Origin: Scedosporium boydii | Lineage: Eukaryota > Ascomycota > Sordariomycetes > Microascales > Microascaceae | DNA: 64,000 nt | Assembly (NCBI GenBank): GCA_002221725.1 | Contig: NJFT01000020.1 | Location: 62,001 to 126,000 of the forward strand | Direction of reading: 5' to 3' | Part shown: positions 20,625-33,600 of the stretch, one piece after another | Layout: each line of letters begins with the position of its first letter | How positions within the stretch are numbered: position 1 is the first letter of the stretch | Program-made: the position numbers and the translations under genes | Notes under the pieces: generated by a model | Told to the model about the DNA's origin: nothing | Seen by the model: only the letters and a program-made list of their open reading frames with translations | Databases searched by the model: none

Positions 20625-21519
20625 GCTGGAAAAAAAATGACGGGGCTTGACGCCGAAGATGTTTGCGTTACTCTCTGCCTCTGTGAAAGGAGAAAGTGGT
20701 GTGTCTTGGTCGATGATGTTGCACAGGATCCCATGTTGAAAATAGGGGAACATCCAAAACCGAAGGATTTTCAAAAGGCTCGGTTCGACATCTGTTTTGG
20801 GTCTTTCCGTTTTAACCCTCCCTGATAATAATAGCCTGTTCCGCTTTTGCCGATGCTTGAAATTAGGCCGAGAATACTGAGGCGAAGATGGACAGGAATT
20901 TTGCCTTACTTTACCTAGTAAATTAACGTGGTGAGATATAGGTGTAACCATCCCCGTCCTCTTCCAGCTCGAGCGGCATATTTTTTTCCCCCCTCGCAAA
21001 CAGGAAAAGAGTACACACGGTTATGGCAGAGGACAAAAGCCAGGAACCAGCCGATGGCTCCATATGCATACATTCGCCCAGAATAAGCGGCGCAGCCATC
21101 TAAACAAAACGCCTGATGCGGTATATTAAGGCAAAGCCACTCGCGATTTGCCTGTCTGCAAGGAACGAGCCGTGGCCAATGGCCGCTGGGAATTCAACAT
21201 TGGCCAAGTACCCATATTATATTATCAGAACGATGTTATCCTCGGGGTTCTGCTGAGGTACATTCGTTCCGGAGCACGGTATGCTTTGAATTGTAGCAGG
21301 TACCTCGAAGGCGCGATGTGTGGGGTTGTTAGTCTTTTGGCGTTGGCGGCAACGATATGATCAAGGAGAAGCGGGCCTTGAGCCCTGCCAGGTATAAAGG
21401 AGGTGACGTTCGCGAGTGATTCTGCATCTAGTCTAGAGAAGGACAGCTTCTTGCATGAAGCATCACAATTTGTGTATCGTTTCCTGTACCCTTTCTGAAT
21501 CTTGCACTGATTACTTGCC
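20625..21519. other. Divergent intergenic region
   Basis: Promoter space between the DUF7136-like gene (minus) and the chitinase locus (plus). A 70-codon plus frame at 21148-21360 is not supported by any feature. Confidence 0.4.
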
Positions 21520-24500
21520 ATGATGGCCCGAGGCCACTCGATCTCAATTTTGGGGACCCTGTTGGGCATCTTATTGATACCTGCCACTGCCTTCCGCTCT
21601 GGTCTGAACATTGTCTCCGGCGGGGAGTTCCCTACACCTTGTCCACGGACTTGCTTTGATGCCGGTCCCGATCACGCCGGATGGGACGTCTATGCTTCTC
21701 TTGCCGAGCTCCGGCAATGCCAGCAATCCGTTGTGTTCGATTTCGCCATTTACAATCCTCTCACCGTCAACCCACAGCATGTCAGAGCCTGTTCTGTCTA
21801 GGGAGGTCAGCTCTTCAACGAGGCACCCAGCCCCATCCAAGTCAGTCGAAGGGCCGCCAATATCAGTAACAAAACAGCTGTCCCTTCAGATGTGGAGCTG
21901 GCCTGGTGGGGCAACTCGCCAGTTTCTGATTCGGAAGACAGCGGTGCCGCTAACGCAGCCTCAGGTCTTCGGAACGCCGGCCAGTACCTCGGGGCCGTAT
22001 CAAGGCAAGACGAGAAGACAATCTTTCTCATTTCCGCTGGCAAAAGTGTGGTCGGCGCCTATGTTGGTCACAGGATCTCAAACGTCGATGTCGCAGATAG
22101 GCTTATCCCTCATCTCGTGGGCCACATCCTCCTCCGAGGACTTCAGGATGCTGCTGCGCTTCAGGTGTGCGGTGCAGGAAGAGCCGCTGAGGAAACTCTG
22201 GGTATTATTGCCAGCACCGACATCACCAAAGTTCAAAGGGCTCTCCAGAATTGGACAAGCGGCTCCTGTGCTCAGGGGCAAATAGATTCCTCGGCGCTGG
22301 GGGGCGTCGAGCTTGATATCCAGTCTAGCACGTCAGCTTTCCGTTTCTCGAATTCGAGTGAAAGTTCCCCCATGAGACGCTACAATTCAAGGTCACGGCA
22401 GATCATATCGAAACGTGATCAGTGTGCGACTATTACAGTCGTGCAAGGAGATCTGTGCGGCGCTCTCGCCGCGAAATGTGGTATAAGCGGTGCCGACTTC
22501 CTCAAATGGAACTCGAAACCGGACCTTTGCTCGACTCTCGTCATCGGCCAAGAGGTCTGTTGTTCCCCAGGGGACTTGCCGAATAGGAGGAAACAGAAAA
22601 ACAGTGATGGATCCTGCGCAACCTACGACACGGCGCCAGATGACAACTGTTCTTTGATTTCTGTCAGGCATGGTCTCATACTAGACGAGTTGGAGCGGTT
22701 CAATGAGAATACCGGGGGTAAGTTTCAGTGCGCAACGTATCCTGTGTCGGTGGTTGACTTTCGTTTCACTTCTAACTCTACTAACTCTACTTTTGAAGGC
22801 TGGAATGGCTGCGAAGGACTCTGGTCTGGCATCAGGATCTGCGTGAGCGAAGGAGATCGCCCTTTGCCATTGCCGGTTCCCAACGCGGTGTGCGGCCCGC
22901 AGATGCCAGACTCCGAACCGCCGGAGAAGGGGGAGGATCTTGCTCTTATGAACCCTTGCCCCTTGAACTCATGCTGCAATATTGTACGTATACTCCCCCC
23001 CCCTCCTCTTCACCACCCGTGCTTCTCCCCCTTCTGCCTCCACGAGACTAAAACCAGCCCAGTGGGGCCAATGTGGTACAACTGCCGATTACTGCACCGA
23101 AGCGAAGGGCACACGGCAGGAGCTTGCAAAGGCCCAAAACCGCTGCATCTCAAACTGTGGAAACATAATAATCATGGGCGAGAAGCCATCGAGTTTCATC
23201 AGGCTCGGATATTTTGTAGCCTTCAATCTCGACACGGGAATGTCTCAACATGGACGCCTCACAAGTGCCCAGTGACTACACACACGTCCATTTCGCTTTC
23301 GTGGACTTGACCCCGGACTACGAAGTCGACATCGGCGATCCTCTTGTTAAATTCCAGTTCGAGCAGTTCAAAAACATCCCGTCTGCTAAGCGTATCGCTG
23401 CGTTCGGGGGCGGGGCGTTTTCCACGGAACCTGCGTCGTACAAGATTCTAAGGTTAGGGACTGAGCCGGAGAATGCGAAAAGCTGGCGAGCAACATTGCG
23501 CGTTTCATCACCGACAATGGCCTCGACGGAGTAGATATAGATTGGGAATATCCCGGAGTAAGTTCTTCCTTCACTCGTCGCCCCCCCCGACGCGTACACC
23601 ATATTACACGTATTGCCGCCTGTTTTTGTCGCTAACCTTGGACTGATGATAAAACAGGGTCCCGATCTCCCAGAGGATGATCCCGGAAAAGCTTCCGAAG
23701 GTGGCTACTACCTAGACTCTTTAAAAGCTCCTGAAGCAGAAGCTCCCTGGAAAGTCGGTATCCATCGCGGCACCAGCGTCTTATTGGTATCTTCGGCAAT
23801 TTCCATTGAAGAAAATCAGCGAGGTTGTCGATTACATCGTGTACATGACCTACGATCTGCACGGCCACTGGGACCACGGTAAGAAATGGAGCACGCCTGG
23901 TTGTCCCAGCGGAAATTGTCTGCGTAGCCATGTCAACAAGACAGAAACTTTGAATACCCTGGTACGTCGCACGCGCTGCCCCTGGTCCAACACCCCATGC
24001 AACGAGTCGTTTCTACTAACCGTGCCGACTGTGCCGCATTGTGTAGAGCATGATTACAAAAGTAGGTGTCCCCTCAAGCAAGATTATCGTTGGCGTCAGT
24101 AGTTACGGGCGCAGCTTCCACATGGCAGCTGCTCGCTGTACTGGTGTGGACTGCACTTACACTGGCTCTCCGACAGTCTCGGATGCTCGACCGGGGCGAT
24201 GCACTGGGACCGGCGGTTATCTCGCGAATGCGGAAATCAACGAAATCCTTAAGAGGAGTGGTAACGTCAAATCGTGGGTTGACGAAGAAAGCGATAGCAA
24301 CGTAATGGTGCACGATGAGGTCGAATGGGTTGCGTGGATGGATGAAGATACTAAGACGAGGCGAAAGCAGATGTATCAAGACTAGTATGGAGGCTCTCTC
24401 TCTTTTCGCTCCCCTGACTCAAGGCAAGACTGCTAACTTCGAATTTGATCTTTAGTCACTTTGGTGGCACTTGCGACTGGGCAGTCGACCTGCAAACCTT

Positions 24501-26406
24501 CATCGAGCTTCCAAGCTATAGTACGGCAGAGGATATCCCAGGGGCCGCAGGCCCGATTGACTGGACAGGCATTAAGCTGAACCTCCACAGGACTGGCGCA
24601 CCAGCCTGCGATCTAGAGAGGCGAACTGGTTCGTGGGTTGACATACCTTGCACTTTGGATCAAGTAACATCTGTTTCCACGTACCTCCCAAGTGAACGCT
24701 GGGAAGCAGTTGAAGCACCCGCCGCCTGGGATGATATGATGTTTAGGTGGAGAAACTGCGACCGTCCCAGCCAAAATATCTCGTTCACGGCCTCAATAAG
24801 TCAATTTCTCCATGCTGTTGAAGGAGCGAACTGCGACCTCATCAAGGGAGATACCAACTGTCAGGCGATGCAGTGCGCGGCGCTCAATGTGATTGGTACC
24901 GACAAACAGAAAGACTTGACAGGTGCTGCTACCTACTTTGTGTGGTTTGCCATAATCCAGGTTCATCGAGTATTACGTTCCCGCCCTTCTATCGCAACTG
25001 CCAACCATTTGAACGCTAGGCGACGGTGTCTAGCTAACCTAGTGACCACTTTGCTGACGACGGGGAACAGCTAGTTAGATCGGCCTACGACGCCTACAAG
25101 ACCATTGGGCAAGACGTTCAACGTAGATCTCATGAGTTCATGACGATCTTTTCGCCCAAGGAAGAGAACCTAGGGGCCTTGAGTATGGTACTAGATCTTC
25201 TCACGATCCCAGTTGCCGGGGACGGAGCTATGATTTTCAAAGACAGCAAGCCTTCTCTGTCCCAATATCTATAGTACGGCATCGTTGCTAACTCTCCAGA
25301 TTAGTTTTTGGGAGGATGGTCGCCGACGACGCCTTGACCGATGTGACCAAAGACATGACAAACGTGATGATTGCAGCAGGGTCCAGCGCTGCTAAATCGA
25401 CCGATCCAACAAGGTAAATGAAGCATTGATCTCTTTATTGCCCACATGGCATGCCTCTTCCTAGAAATAGGTCCTGGTTACTGGACCGATATGAGCGCAA
25501 CTGGGGGAGACCACATTGCTGATTAGCCTGGACACCAGCAGTAAAGTAGCCGCCCAGGAGATGGCATTCAATTCCATTATCGATTCGACCCTCAAGTTAT
25601 GGAAACTGCAGGCTGCATCCGTTCTTGAAAAACTGTTTAGCGGCGACGACGACAGCATCAGGGCCCTCACCGAACTCACCAAGGATGGCAGGCTCACGCC
25701 TGGGAGCAGGAATGGCGCCGTTAAGGACAACGGCAGTAGCTCCAAACTCGCGGAGGAATTCGCTCAAGAAGAGATGGCGAAACGGGCCTTTTACGCAGTG
25801 GCGATTCCGACTGTGTGGAATGAGACGGGACAGTTTCCTGCCGTTATCGATGCGGGCGATTGCAAGGGGGAAAACGCCATCGCCGATATCGTCTCAAAGG
25901 ATGGTAGCAACTACTCCTACTCCTGCCACGACCGCCGAGCATACTTCCTTGTATCTGCGCCAGGCACTTCGGATGGTTATCGCTGTACACCTGGAGAGGC
26001 TAAGACGATCTTACCTTGCGAAACACAACCTTTCCGCTTACCACGGGGGATAAACCAACTCGACGGTAAGAATTGGGGCACGGTAACACACACGATATCA
26101 TTGCCGGGTAAGTTTGAAATTGAGCGTCGCGATTTTCCCCCCTCCCCTTCTCCGCCCACATATCCACGGGACAAAGTGAACTAATTTGAGCGCAGAGCCG
26201 TCGAGACGTACAAAAAGGCAGGAAACCGGAATGGCGGGAATGTCGAACCGAATCCGAATGATAAGGAAACATCTGACGCCCTTTACGATCATGACATTCG
26301 CGCACTCGATATTATAAAAATCCCGGTCTGTCCCGCCGATCAAGGGCACCGCAACTGGGTTAATGGGGCGGCGGCGAAGAAGGAAAAGTTCTATCCTTGT
26401 AATTAG
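21520..26406 (+). pseudogene. Broken LysM / chitin-binding / GH18 chitinase gene (killer-toxin-like subgroup)
   Basis: The order of parts is that of the large fungal subgroup C chitinases: signal peptide (21520-21600), a Cys-rich N-terminal domain, two LysM-like regions (about 22410-22580 and 22610-22860), a hevein-like chitin-binding knot (NPCPLNSCCN split by an intron at 22984-23062), a GH18 domain and a long C-terminal region ending at 26406. The GH18 catalytic segment DGVDIDWEYP is intact at 23525-23554, followed by YIVYMTYDLHG and WAVDLQTF segments. Introns with good borders include 22718-22798 and 24385-24455 (TGCTAAC branch site). The gene cannot be translated through: there is a TAG at 21799-21801, and the frame changes near 23231-23240, 23478-23486 and 23721-23730. 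Exon borders after 24950 are uncertain. Relatives act on chitin outside the cell or serve as toxin carriers. Confidence 0.85.
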
Positions 26407-27386
26407 TGGTGTCGCATCGTCGGCCAGACCTGAAGTCTCTAGAGCAACGCAGGTATGTACTCACTTACAAGATACTCAGTTATAGTCCTTGCTTCGCTTA
26501 TTTATAACAACAGGCACCCACGATGTTAACCTCAGGTACCAATGAGCCTACGCCGTATTAGAATCGCAATATCGACTGGGGTTGACTATACTTAAGGATA
26601 GGGGGAGCCGGGTGCCTACTCAAATGCCTCAACCTCCTGCTAGATAGGTGCGTTCTCTTTCCCTTAAGACAGTAGCCAATTCAATTCACGGTGAAACGGC
26701 AGATCAGGCCCGAGGTCTCCAGAGCACCCTTAGCGAATACGTACTCCCAACACACCGAGTTACTGCCTTTGCCTCATTTATCTACAAGAAAGGGCATCTG
26801 CGGTTGTAACTTAGTTAGGCCTCAACACCTTCGTGTCGTTTTAGAGTCGTAGCATGACGACCATGGACAAAACGTATCACCTGTGGATTTTTCCCAATGA
26901 TGCTGCCATTGACCCGAAACAGGAAGGCTGAAGAACGGGCCATTGTGCAAGGTGTCTTGCCGATCAGGTGTAAATTCGAAGGCGTTGGCGGTAGTTGATC
27001 AGTTTTCTAGACCTTATAAAAATTGCGCCTCCGATCCTGGGTGAGAATTCGGCAAGACTTCCGCACTAGAAACTCTAACATATATTGTCAACTTGCCACA
27101 TCAAGCTCTTCGATCATGCCGAGGTAGCTGTGCGAGAGCTAGTAATAGAACTATATAAGTGGAGTGTTTAGTTATGAGATACACGTCTATCAAACGCCCA
27201 GCGTCCAACCCGGTACGGTAGGTAAGTTTTGTTCCGTTGCCCTTCCCTACTAGCTACCGCCGAGAGCTAGAGCCCAAGACTATAAAACCCCGTTGGATAA
27301 GGTAGAAGCCGAAAAAGCGGACCTGAATACGTCAGTGATTAGTCTATGTCTAAGGCAACCATAAAGGAAGGCCGTCCGCACCTTGC
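26407..27386. other. Decayed DNA containing a degenerate direct repeat
   Basis: No gene. Segments at about 26428-26525 and 26705-26815 align: both have a CTAGAG/CCAGAG block, a GTACTC block, a block like AGTTA, TGCTTCGCTTATTTATAA versus TGCCTCATTTATCTACAA, and TGTTAAC versus TGTAACTTAG. They start 20-30 bases after the chitinase stop codon and are strongly diverged. Confidence 0.5.
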
Positions 27387-27608
27387 CTAGCAACGGCACC
27401 ACGGCGTCGGATCACCCAGTGGCCATACACAGCAACCCCGGCCGCACTGGGCAGCGAGAACCCAGCGGCTTCCGTTGCAAACGGCGATCTCATGAAGCTC
27501 GCCAGTGCAGTCGTAGCCATTTCCACTACAGGGCTGACCGAGTCTGGCCGAGGCCGAGGCCGTTGACACCAGAGTAGCGGTAAGGAAGATAGTGAATAAG
27601 GGCTGCAT
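27387..27608 (-). CDS. Very small secreted eight-Cys protein
   Basis: A 73-residue frame begins with a convincing signal peptide (MQPLFTIFLTATLVSTASA) and leaves a mature chain of about 54 residues with eight cysteines, in order single, single, single, single, a CC pair after GRG, and a final C-x-C. This density and the signal peptide are unlikely to be chance. The pattern resembles small fungal carbohydrate-binding-like or effector-like proteins with a PCSGNG start. It is convergent with the broken chitinase locus, separated by about 1 kb of decayed DNA. The true extent is uncertain: no intron is needed, but one cannot be excluded. I do not recognise the family. Confidence 0.65.
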   Translation of the reverse strand: MQPLFTIFLTATLVSTASASARLGQPCSGNGYDCTGELHEIAVCNGSRWVLAAQCGRGCCVWPLGDPTPWCRC

Positions 27609-30600
27609 TGCGGCTGATTCTCGTATAGGTATCTGCGAATATCCCGAGATAGAGAGCGCGTTTGATGGTTGGTAATGGTTGGGAGCAGTCTCGAGCGTGG
27701 GGAAGCTGACTACTTATACTTGTTTCCCCGAGACAGAGGGACTCGAGGCACGTCAATAGCCAATATATCATTGAGTCTTCTTCTTCCCAAATCATTACTT
27801 GGGTCGAAGCCCGGTATCGGCACGGAGAGGCGGCAAGGAAGGTAGCAATATCCGCGTGCTGACAAGCGTTGCTGCTGGCGGGGTTTGCGTTTGTACAATG
27901 CATCCACGCTTGAGGCCCGCGTAGTCCTATTGGAGAGGTTGCTGATCCGTCAACGCCAAGACCGGCGGCGCAGCACGGTCCGCGCGTTGAAGGATCAGAT
28001 ATAAAAAGTGGTGAAACCTAAATCCCGACTGATATCGTCTGATCTTGGCGCATCTAATGGGACATCCGGCTATAAGGGCCTACTGCTTACGGTGGAAATG
28101 ACGGCACAATGCGGGCTGCCCAAGCTGCATTTCGATGCTGACGGCACAGACGCTCTGAACAACAAAACTATCAGTAGCCATATTGTACCACACGGCAGTG
28201 CTACGTGCCGCATTTAGGTTGATGCCCTAATGTTATGACTCGTAACAGCGGCATCGCATGGTACCCATGTCTTGCCGGTTTAGCTTTTGGTCTTCTAAAG
28301 TACTTGGTCACACAGCATACGAGACCCTACTAACACATTTGGGGCAATATAATGTTGGCACAGATAGTATCGTTAATTGGCTTGTAAACACATGGGAGGA
28401 AGGCTTAGTGGATCATCCGCGTATATGGACACGTGAGATGGCGGAGAGCGATAGCCGCCATGATATGGGATAAGACAATCACGAGGGAGCTTGATGGGAT
28501 CACATGAATCAAGATCTTTCAACCTGGAGGTACCAAGTCCTATGTATACTCTTTCCCTCTGCCTTAGGCTCGGAACTTGATCGCTATCGTCGGAACGGGG
28601 TAAGACCAAATAGGGCCGTAACTTGTGCTAGGCACGATCATCCTCGTCTCTCTTGGGTAATTCCCGCTTACATGCGTCGAGCGTGGCTGGCGAACGGTGC
28701 CACTCTCTTGCATAGATGAAGAACGGGAATAGGATGAATGGATCTAGAAGGCAAAGCATTTCCCTATTGAAGTTGCGCAATCTTACAGGTGTTCGTTAAC
28801 TCTAGTACCATCTTAGGATCAGTCTAATACTAACCATAACCAAGGGGGGGATCTCCCAGCTCATAGTCTTCATTGGAGTAGATTCTGAGGTCTAATCATA
28901 TAAATCTCGCAGGGCTATTCGAACGATGGTGTATCACAGGACTAGATAAGAGATTGTAGCGGACACCAGCTGTTTATCCCCTCTCACACTCTTTCGGGAA
29001 GCCTTGCTTACTTCCTTTAATTGAGTTGAACGGTATGAGTCTTGGCGTTTTGTACTGCAGCACGCATCGACGTCGTATTCTCATAGGCAACTAAACGCGT
29101 TCGAGACCTTACTGGGCCGATGATTACTGATTCAATAACCGTAACCTATTGCCCTACCTCAATGCCCGCGATCCTTCACTTTATAGTTCCATGGTCCAAT
29201 TTGGAATCGCACGATTTCAAAGATGCTCACACCTATCGCGGCGGACGGTCCTTCTATCCCGCCCCTGTCAACTGGGAGCCAAAAATCTGTCGCAAGCGAG
29301 TGCAGCGCTTTGATCGACAATCTTGGGACATTTCAGTATAAGAGCCGGCTACAGCGGATCCGATCCACAACCCCGCAGAAGCCGCCCACACTGGGCCTCA
29401 GAGACCTCGACTTCGTTCAATGCCTGCCGGCCGGCTGACTGCCACCCTCTCCACTCCGTGATAGGGCAGAGTACCCAGCTAGGCGTCCCGATTCCCGACC
29501 CTTATCAATCAACTAGGCTGCTGCGGGGTATATTGGCAGGATCCGGTCTTGGCACCTAAAATCTCTCCCCCCCGCCATCCCGTGTCGCTTTCTCTGGGCC
29601 CAGTTAAGAGCGGTTCTCCAATACTTCCCCCCACCCGAGAGATGATCAGTCTTACGCCAAGGCCGGAAGTCCCGGGAGCGCGGGGAAGAATAACACGACC
29701 TTTTCTCAGGCATCGATCGCTCCTTCACTGCGACTGACAAGGAGTAGAGGCGGGAAGCATCACTGGCTATACAGCCACCAAGAATGGCCACCTATGATAA
29801 GAACTATGAAGTGCAAGCTAAGTTAGGGAGTTGTCGTCTTCATTATCCGGGATTTAGACTCACCGGTACTGGTCACTTGGCTCGGTGCGGACCACGGCTG
29901 TACGAATATCACTGCTCTCTTGCGGGCAGAGCTGCTGATAGTATCTAATCTCATCCGGCGCCACCAGGCTGTCTAAGGGAATATCATTCATGGTTAGCCC
30001 CGAACGGATAAAAGCCAAGGGCGCTTACAACTCGACCGAGGCTAGAATGGCAGTGATACAGTGGCAAGATACGATTGAGGACCTGCTAACATTTTTTGGC
30101 CGCCACGGGACTGTATCGCGCATTTTAAAGGGCGAGTACGGGTGTGCTTTGGCGGGGAGACGGGGATGCGAAGCAAACGTGAGTTCTAGGGAACGGATAG
30201 GAACAGGGATTGGTTTCGTACATGGATAGGCTAGTCCTCTTTTCTGGTTTAGGTATATGAGTTAGACTAATCTAATTATTTGTTACTCACTTAATCCTCA
30301 CACCACTCAAAATAGTAGTTCGAAACAACGAACATAGAAGTTGACGAGAGATGAGTAGTGAGTGACTTAACAGCAACTGGCAAGCGCAGTGCGCAGCAAC
30401 ATACAGACCCATCCACCCGGGTGCGATGCATGGTATATAGTATTTATTGACTCAGGAGCCAAGCTGTCCACGGAAATGGAGGTGCTGACTAGTGAATAGT
30501 TGTATTGCATGCTAACGACCATTGATAGCTCTGAGAGCAGTGAGAAAGGTGACCTGGCATGTTGAGAATTATATACTAAACACTGATCATAGAGAGCTCC

Positions 30601-30636
30601 ATATTTACAAGATTCCATGGTTGATCGTCTTTCGTG
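27609..30636. other. Long gene-free, decayed stretch
   Basis: Three kilobases without a supportable gene. Several short frames (28258-28473, 29223-29438, 29990-30229) are open but lack features and context. A 45-base stretch at about 30143-30190 resembles the sequence around the stop codon of the gene ending at 16830 (shared GAAGCA, then GAGTTCT). A homopolymer C run occurs at 29567-29574. Confidence 0.5.
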
Positions 30637-33600
30637 TCACTGGTTGGTCATAGGATCGCTCTTCATGATCACAATCTCGCCCTTGCTTGGGCAGAGGAGC
30701 GCCCCATCTCGTAGTATCCGGCAAAGCCGGATATCTGAGCTCGTGACCCAGTCGTGAGGCAGGAAGAAGTGACGCGAGACGGTTTTGTCGTCGCCGAGAA
30801 GGTTACTCGAACAGACACGCAAGCTCTTGTCTAGAAAGACAAACCGTCCGTCCGCCAGAATGCCGACGGGGTATTGAGCCACTTCTCGAGTAGGATTTGG
30901 GAGACAAAACGGCTTAATAATGTCGGCATATTCGGACGTACTCGTACTATCACCTGGGTGCAGCGAGTCTGTTGGCAGAACAAGAAAGTTGTAGCTCGTG
31001 CGACCGAGAAGAGTTGTAGCTGTGCGGAGAAGCAGGAATTTGGAGCAATAACTTGATAGCAGTCCATCAATCTCCGGATGCTCCTCCTTATCATCTGTGC
31101 TCCTGAAAAACCTGACAATTCGTCGCTCCAACATCCATGAATACAGAGCGACTTTATCGGCATAGGCGCATATAAGGAGTTTCGAATCAGTGGGGTGTTG
31201 CGTCCAGGCGGCCGGGTGATTGCGGAGTAGGTTTGTCTCTGCAATCACTTCTCCGCTTGGAATGTCGAGAACTTGGCAAGTTTCTGTCCCAAGCACCAAG
31301 AGACGATCCCCGGTGGAGTTGAAAACGAGTTGTCTTGTGCGTCCACGCTTGCTAATGACTCCTTTCTCCACGTAGCAATCTCGGAATGATGTCGCTTGTC
31401 CACTGGACAGGGTTGTGATCAAAGATTTCACAATAATGGCGCCGCTCCCGAGCGAATAAGCAAGCCGATCGTGATTCCCATTCCAGACCATCTGTTCTAC
31501 ATTCATCCCAAAAAGTGTCTGGGCAATCGCGTATCTCCGATCGCGGGCCGGGTCGTACATTTCGATAACGCCAGTCTCGTTCGCGTACGCGATCGGCTCG
31601 GTAGACTTCGTGCCTGCAGCAACCGCACAAACTGCTGGCTTGCTATCCGCTTGGCTCTCAGATACGGCAAAGGATATTGATGGACTATGCAGTGTGGGAT
31701 GCACATCGTCCGTGTCCGACCAAAAGCCTTCCGCTGCGAAATCTGCGTCGCTTCTCTGTTCGGTGGCGGCATCCGCAAGTCTGACGAGGCAGCTTGGCTC
31801 CCAGATATTACAATAACAACCGCGGATGTCGTAGAATCGAAGGCTGTCTGGGCTGAAACATATTCGGCTGATGGAATCCGCGGAGCTGAGTTTGTATATC
31901 AGCGTCATTGAAGAGATATCGTAGATCTTTATCGACCCCTCTACGTCGCTTGTGACGAAGGCGAGCCCGTTTGGGCTACATTGCAGCTCATGCGGGACTA
32001 CTCCAGTTTCCCCTTTAACCTCCTCGTAGGTACCATCGACCGGACTCCACTTAAAAATTTGGCCGTAGATACCGATGATCAAGTTACCCGAAGGATGCCA
32101 AACGACATGGTTGTCTCCAGTGTACGAATTAACCGCGCCTTCCCCTTGTTTCGGCGTCCTCTTAAGTCGGGCCACCATCTCCGGGGGGTCCACATTCCAT
32201 ATGGACAGCGGGAACGCACGGTATGCAACCGCCATCTGCGAACAGTCGCTGTTAAAGGCTACGCAGGATGGCGTGCTGAGAAGAGTGCCTTCTGGGACAC
32301 CGGACTCTTCCAACAAGTCCGAACTCTTTCGTGACCACGAGGCCTGCTTGTGGCGGCCCGCTTCAGCGGATAGTTGATAGACCACCCGCAAGTCGGACAC
32401 CATCGTTATAGTATCATTGTCGTCGAAGTCGAATGCGATAGCCCGCTCTTGGGAAGGATTCGTCACCGTCATTTGCAAAGATCCATCATCCATTTTCCAA
32501 ACAAATGTCTGGGAAATGCCGTAACATGCCAGGACTGAGCCAGACTTGTTAAACGACAGGGCCCACACGTGCTCCCCAGTGCTAAAGATCTTGGATTCCA
32601 CGAATTGGTTGGTGTCCCATAGAGTGATGGTCCCTCTAGGCCTATCTGAGACCACAGCAAGATACTGTGAGGACGCTGCAAGTCGCAAAGCTCGGCTTGG
32701 GTTGGCTGAAACCCTGGCCAGACAGTCGTCCCACTCCAAATTAGACCTACCGCAAACCGATAGAGTAACAGCGGGGTTCGCTAAGAATTTCTGATGAATA
32801 ATTGAAGACTGGGGACTGAGTGGTGGGACGCATTTATAGATGAACAGAGGGTCATCGTGGAGATGCCGGCCGAATTTTGCCGTGATCTTCACCAAGTCCG
32901 CCGCCCAGGCTTCGATCAGGGTCAGGGAAGAATTCTCAGTGTTGGTCTCCCTTGTTTCTCTCGTAAACTGCGTTAGTATCCCGGATGTCCGGATGGATTC
33001 TAAAAGTTGACCGCTCATCGCCAGATATTGGAGCCAGGACAGTGGGAATGGACTGTTGAAGAATTTGACAAGAATATCAAAGGTCCTATCCGAGTCTACA
33101 TGGCAGGATTGGAGGTGAAACGCCCACGAAGTTGCGGCATATCGGAGAAATTTGGGAATTTCTCCCTTGGTCAATTCTCGCCTGAGTCGTCGATCGGAAA
33201 GTGCTTCAATACACCTGCAGAATAATCTTTCGTTTGCGTTCTTCGGTTCCAGGGAGAGCAATTGGTATTTGGCTTTCCTCAAGTATTCGCGAGCGGAATG
33301 ATGGACCAGCACCACTTCATTGTTAGCATTGACGACAACGAACTGTCCGGATAGTTCGCAGATTGTATAGTGGGGGTCCAAAATCGAACTCATTTGCGTG
33401 GGATAGGCTTCGGAGAGTTCATCAAGAGAGAGTGGCGCTTCTGCGTACATCGCCCAGAGGAGAAGTATCTCGGCCAGGGCTTGGTCTTCCGTTGCTTCGA
33501 GAGAGGAGAGGGCATCGAACATACGGTCATACAGCTTATCCATTCCATTCGGGGTGGAGTCAAGAACTTGTTTCACCTGCTCTTGGCGGTGGCATCGCAA

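Noticed and set aside
29223..29559. Two overlapping plus-strand frames that read like a possible exon
   Set aside because: No start context, splice partner or recognisable motif; surroundings are decayed.
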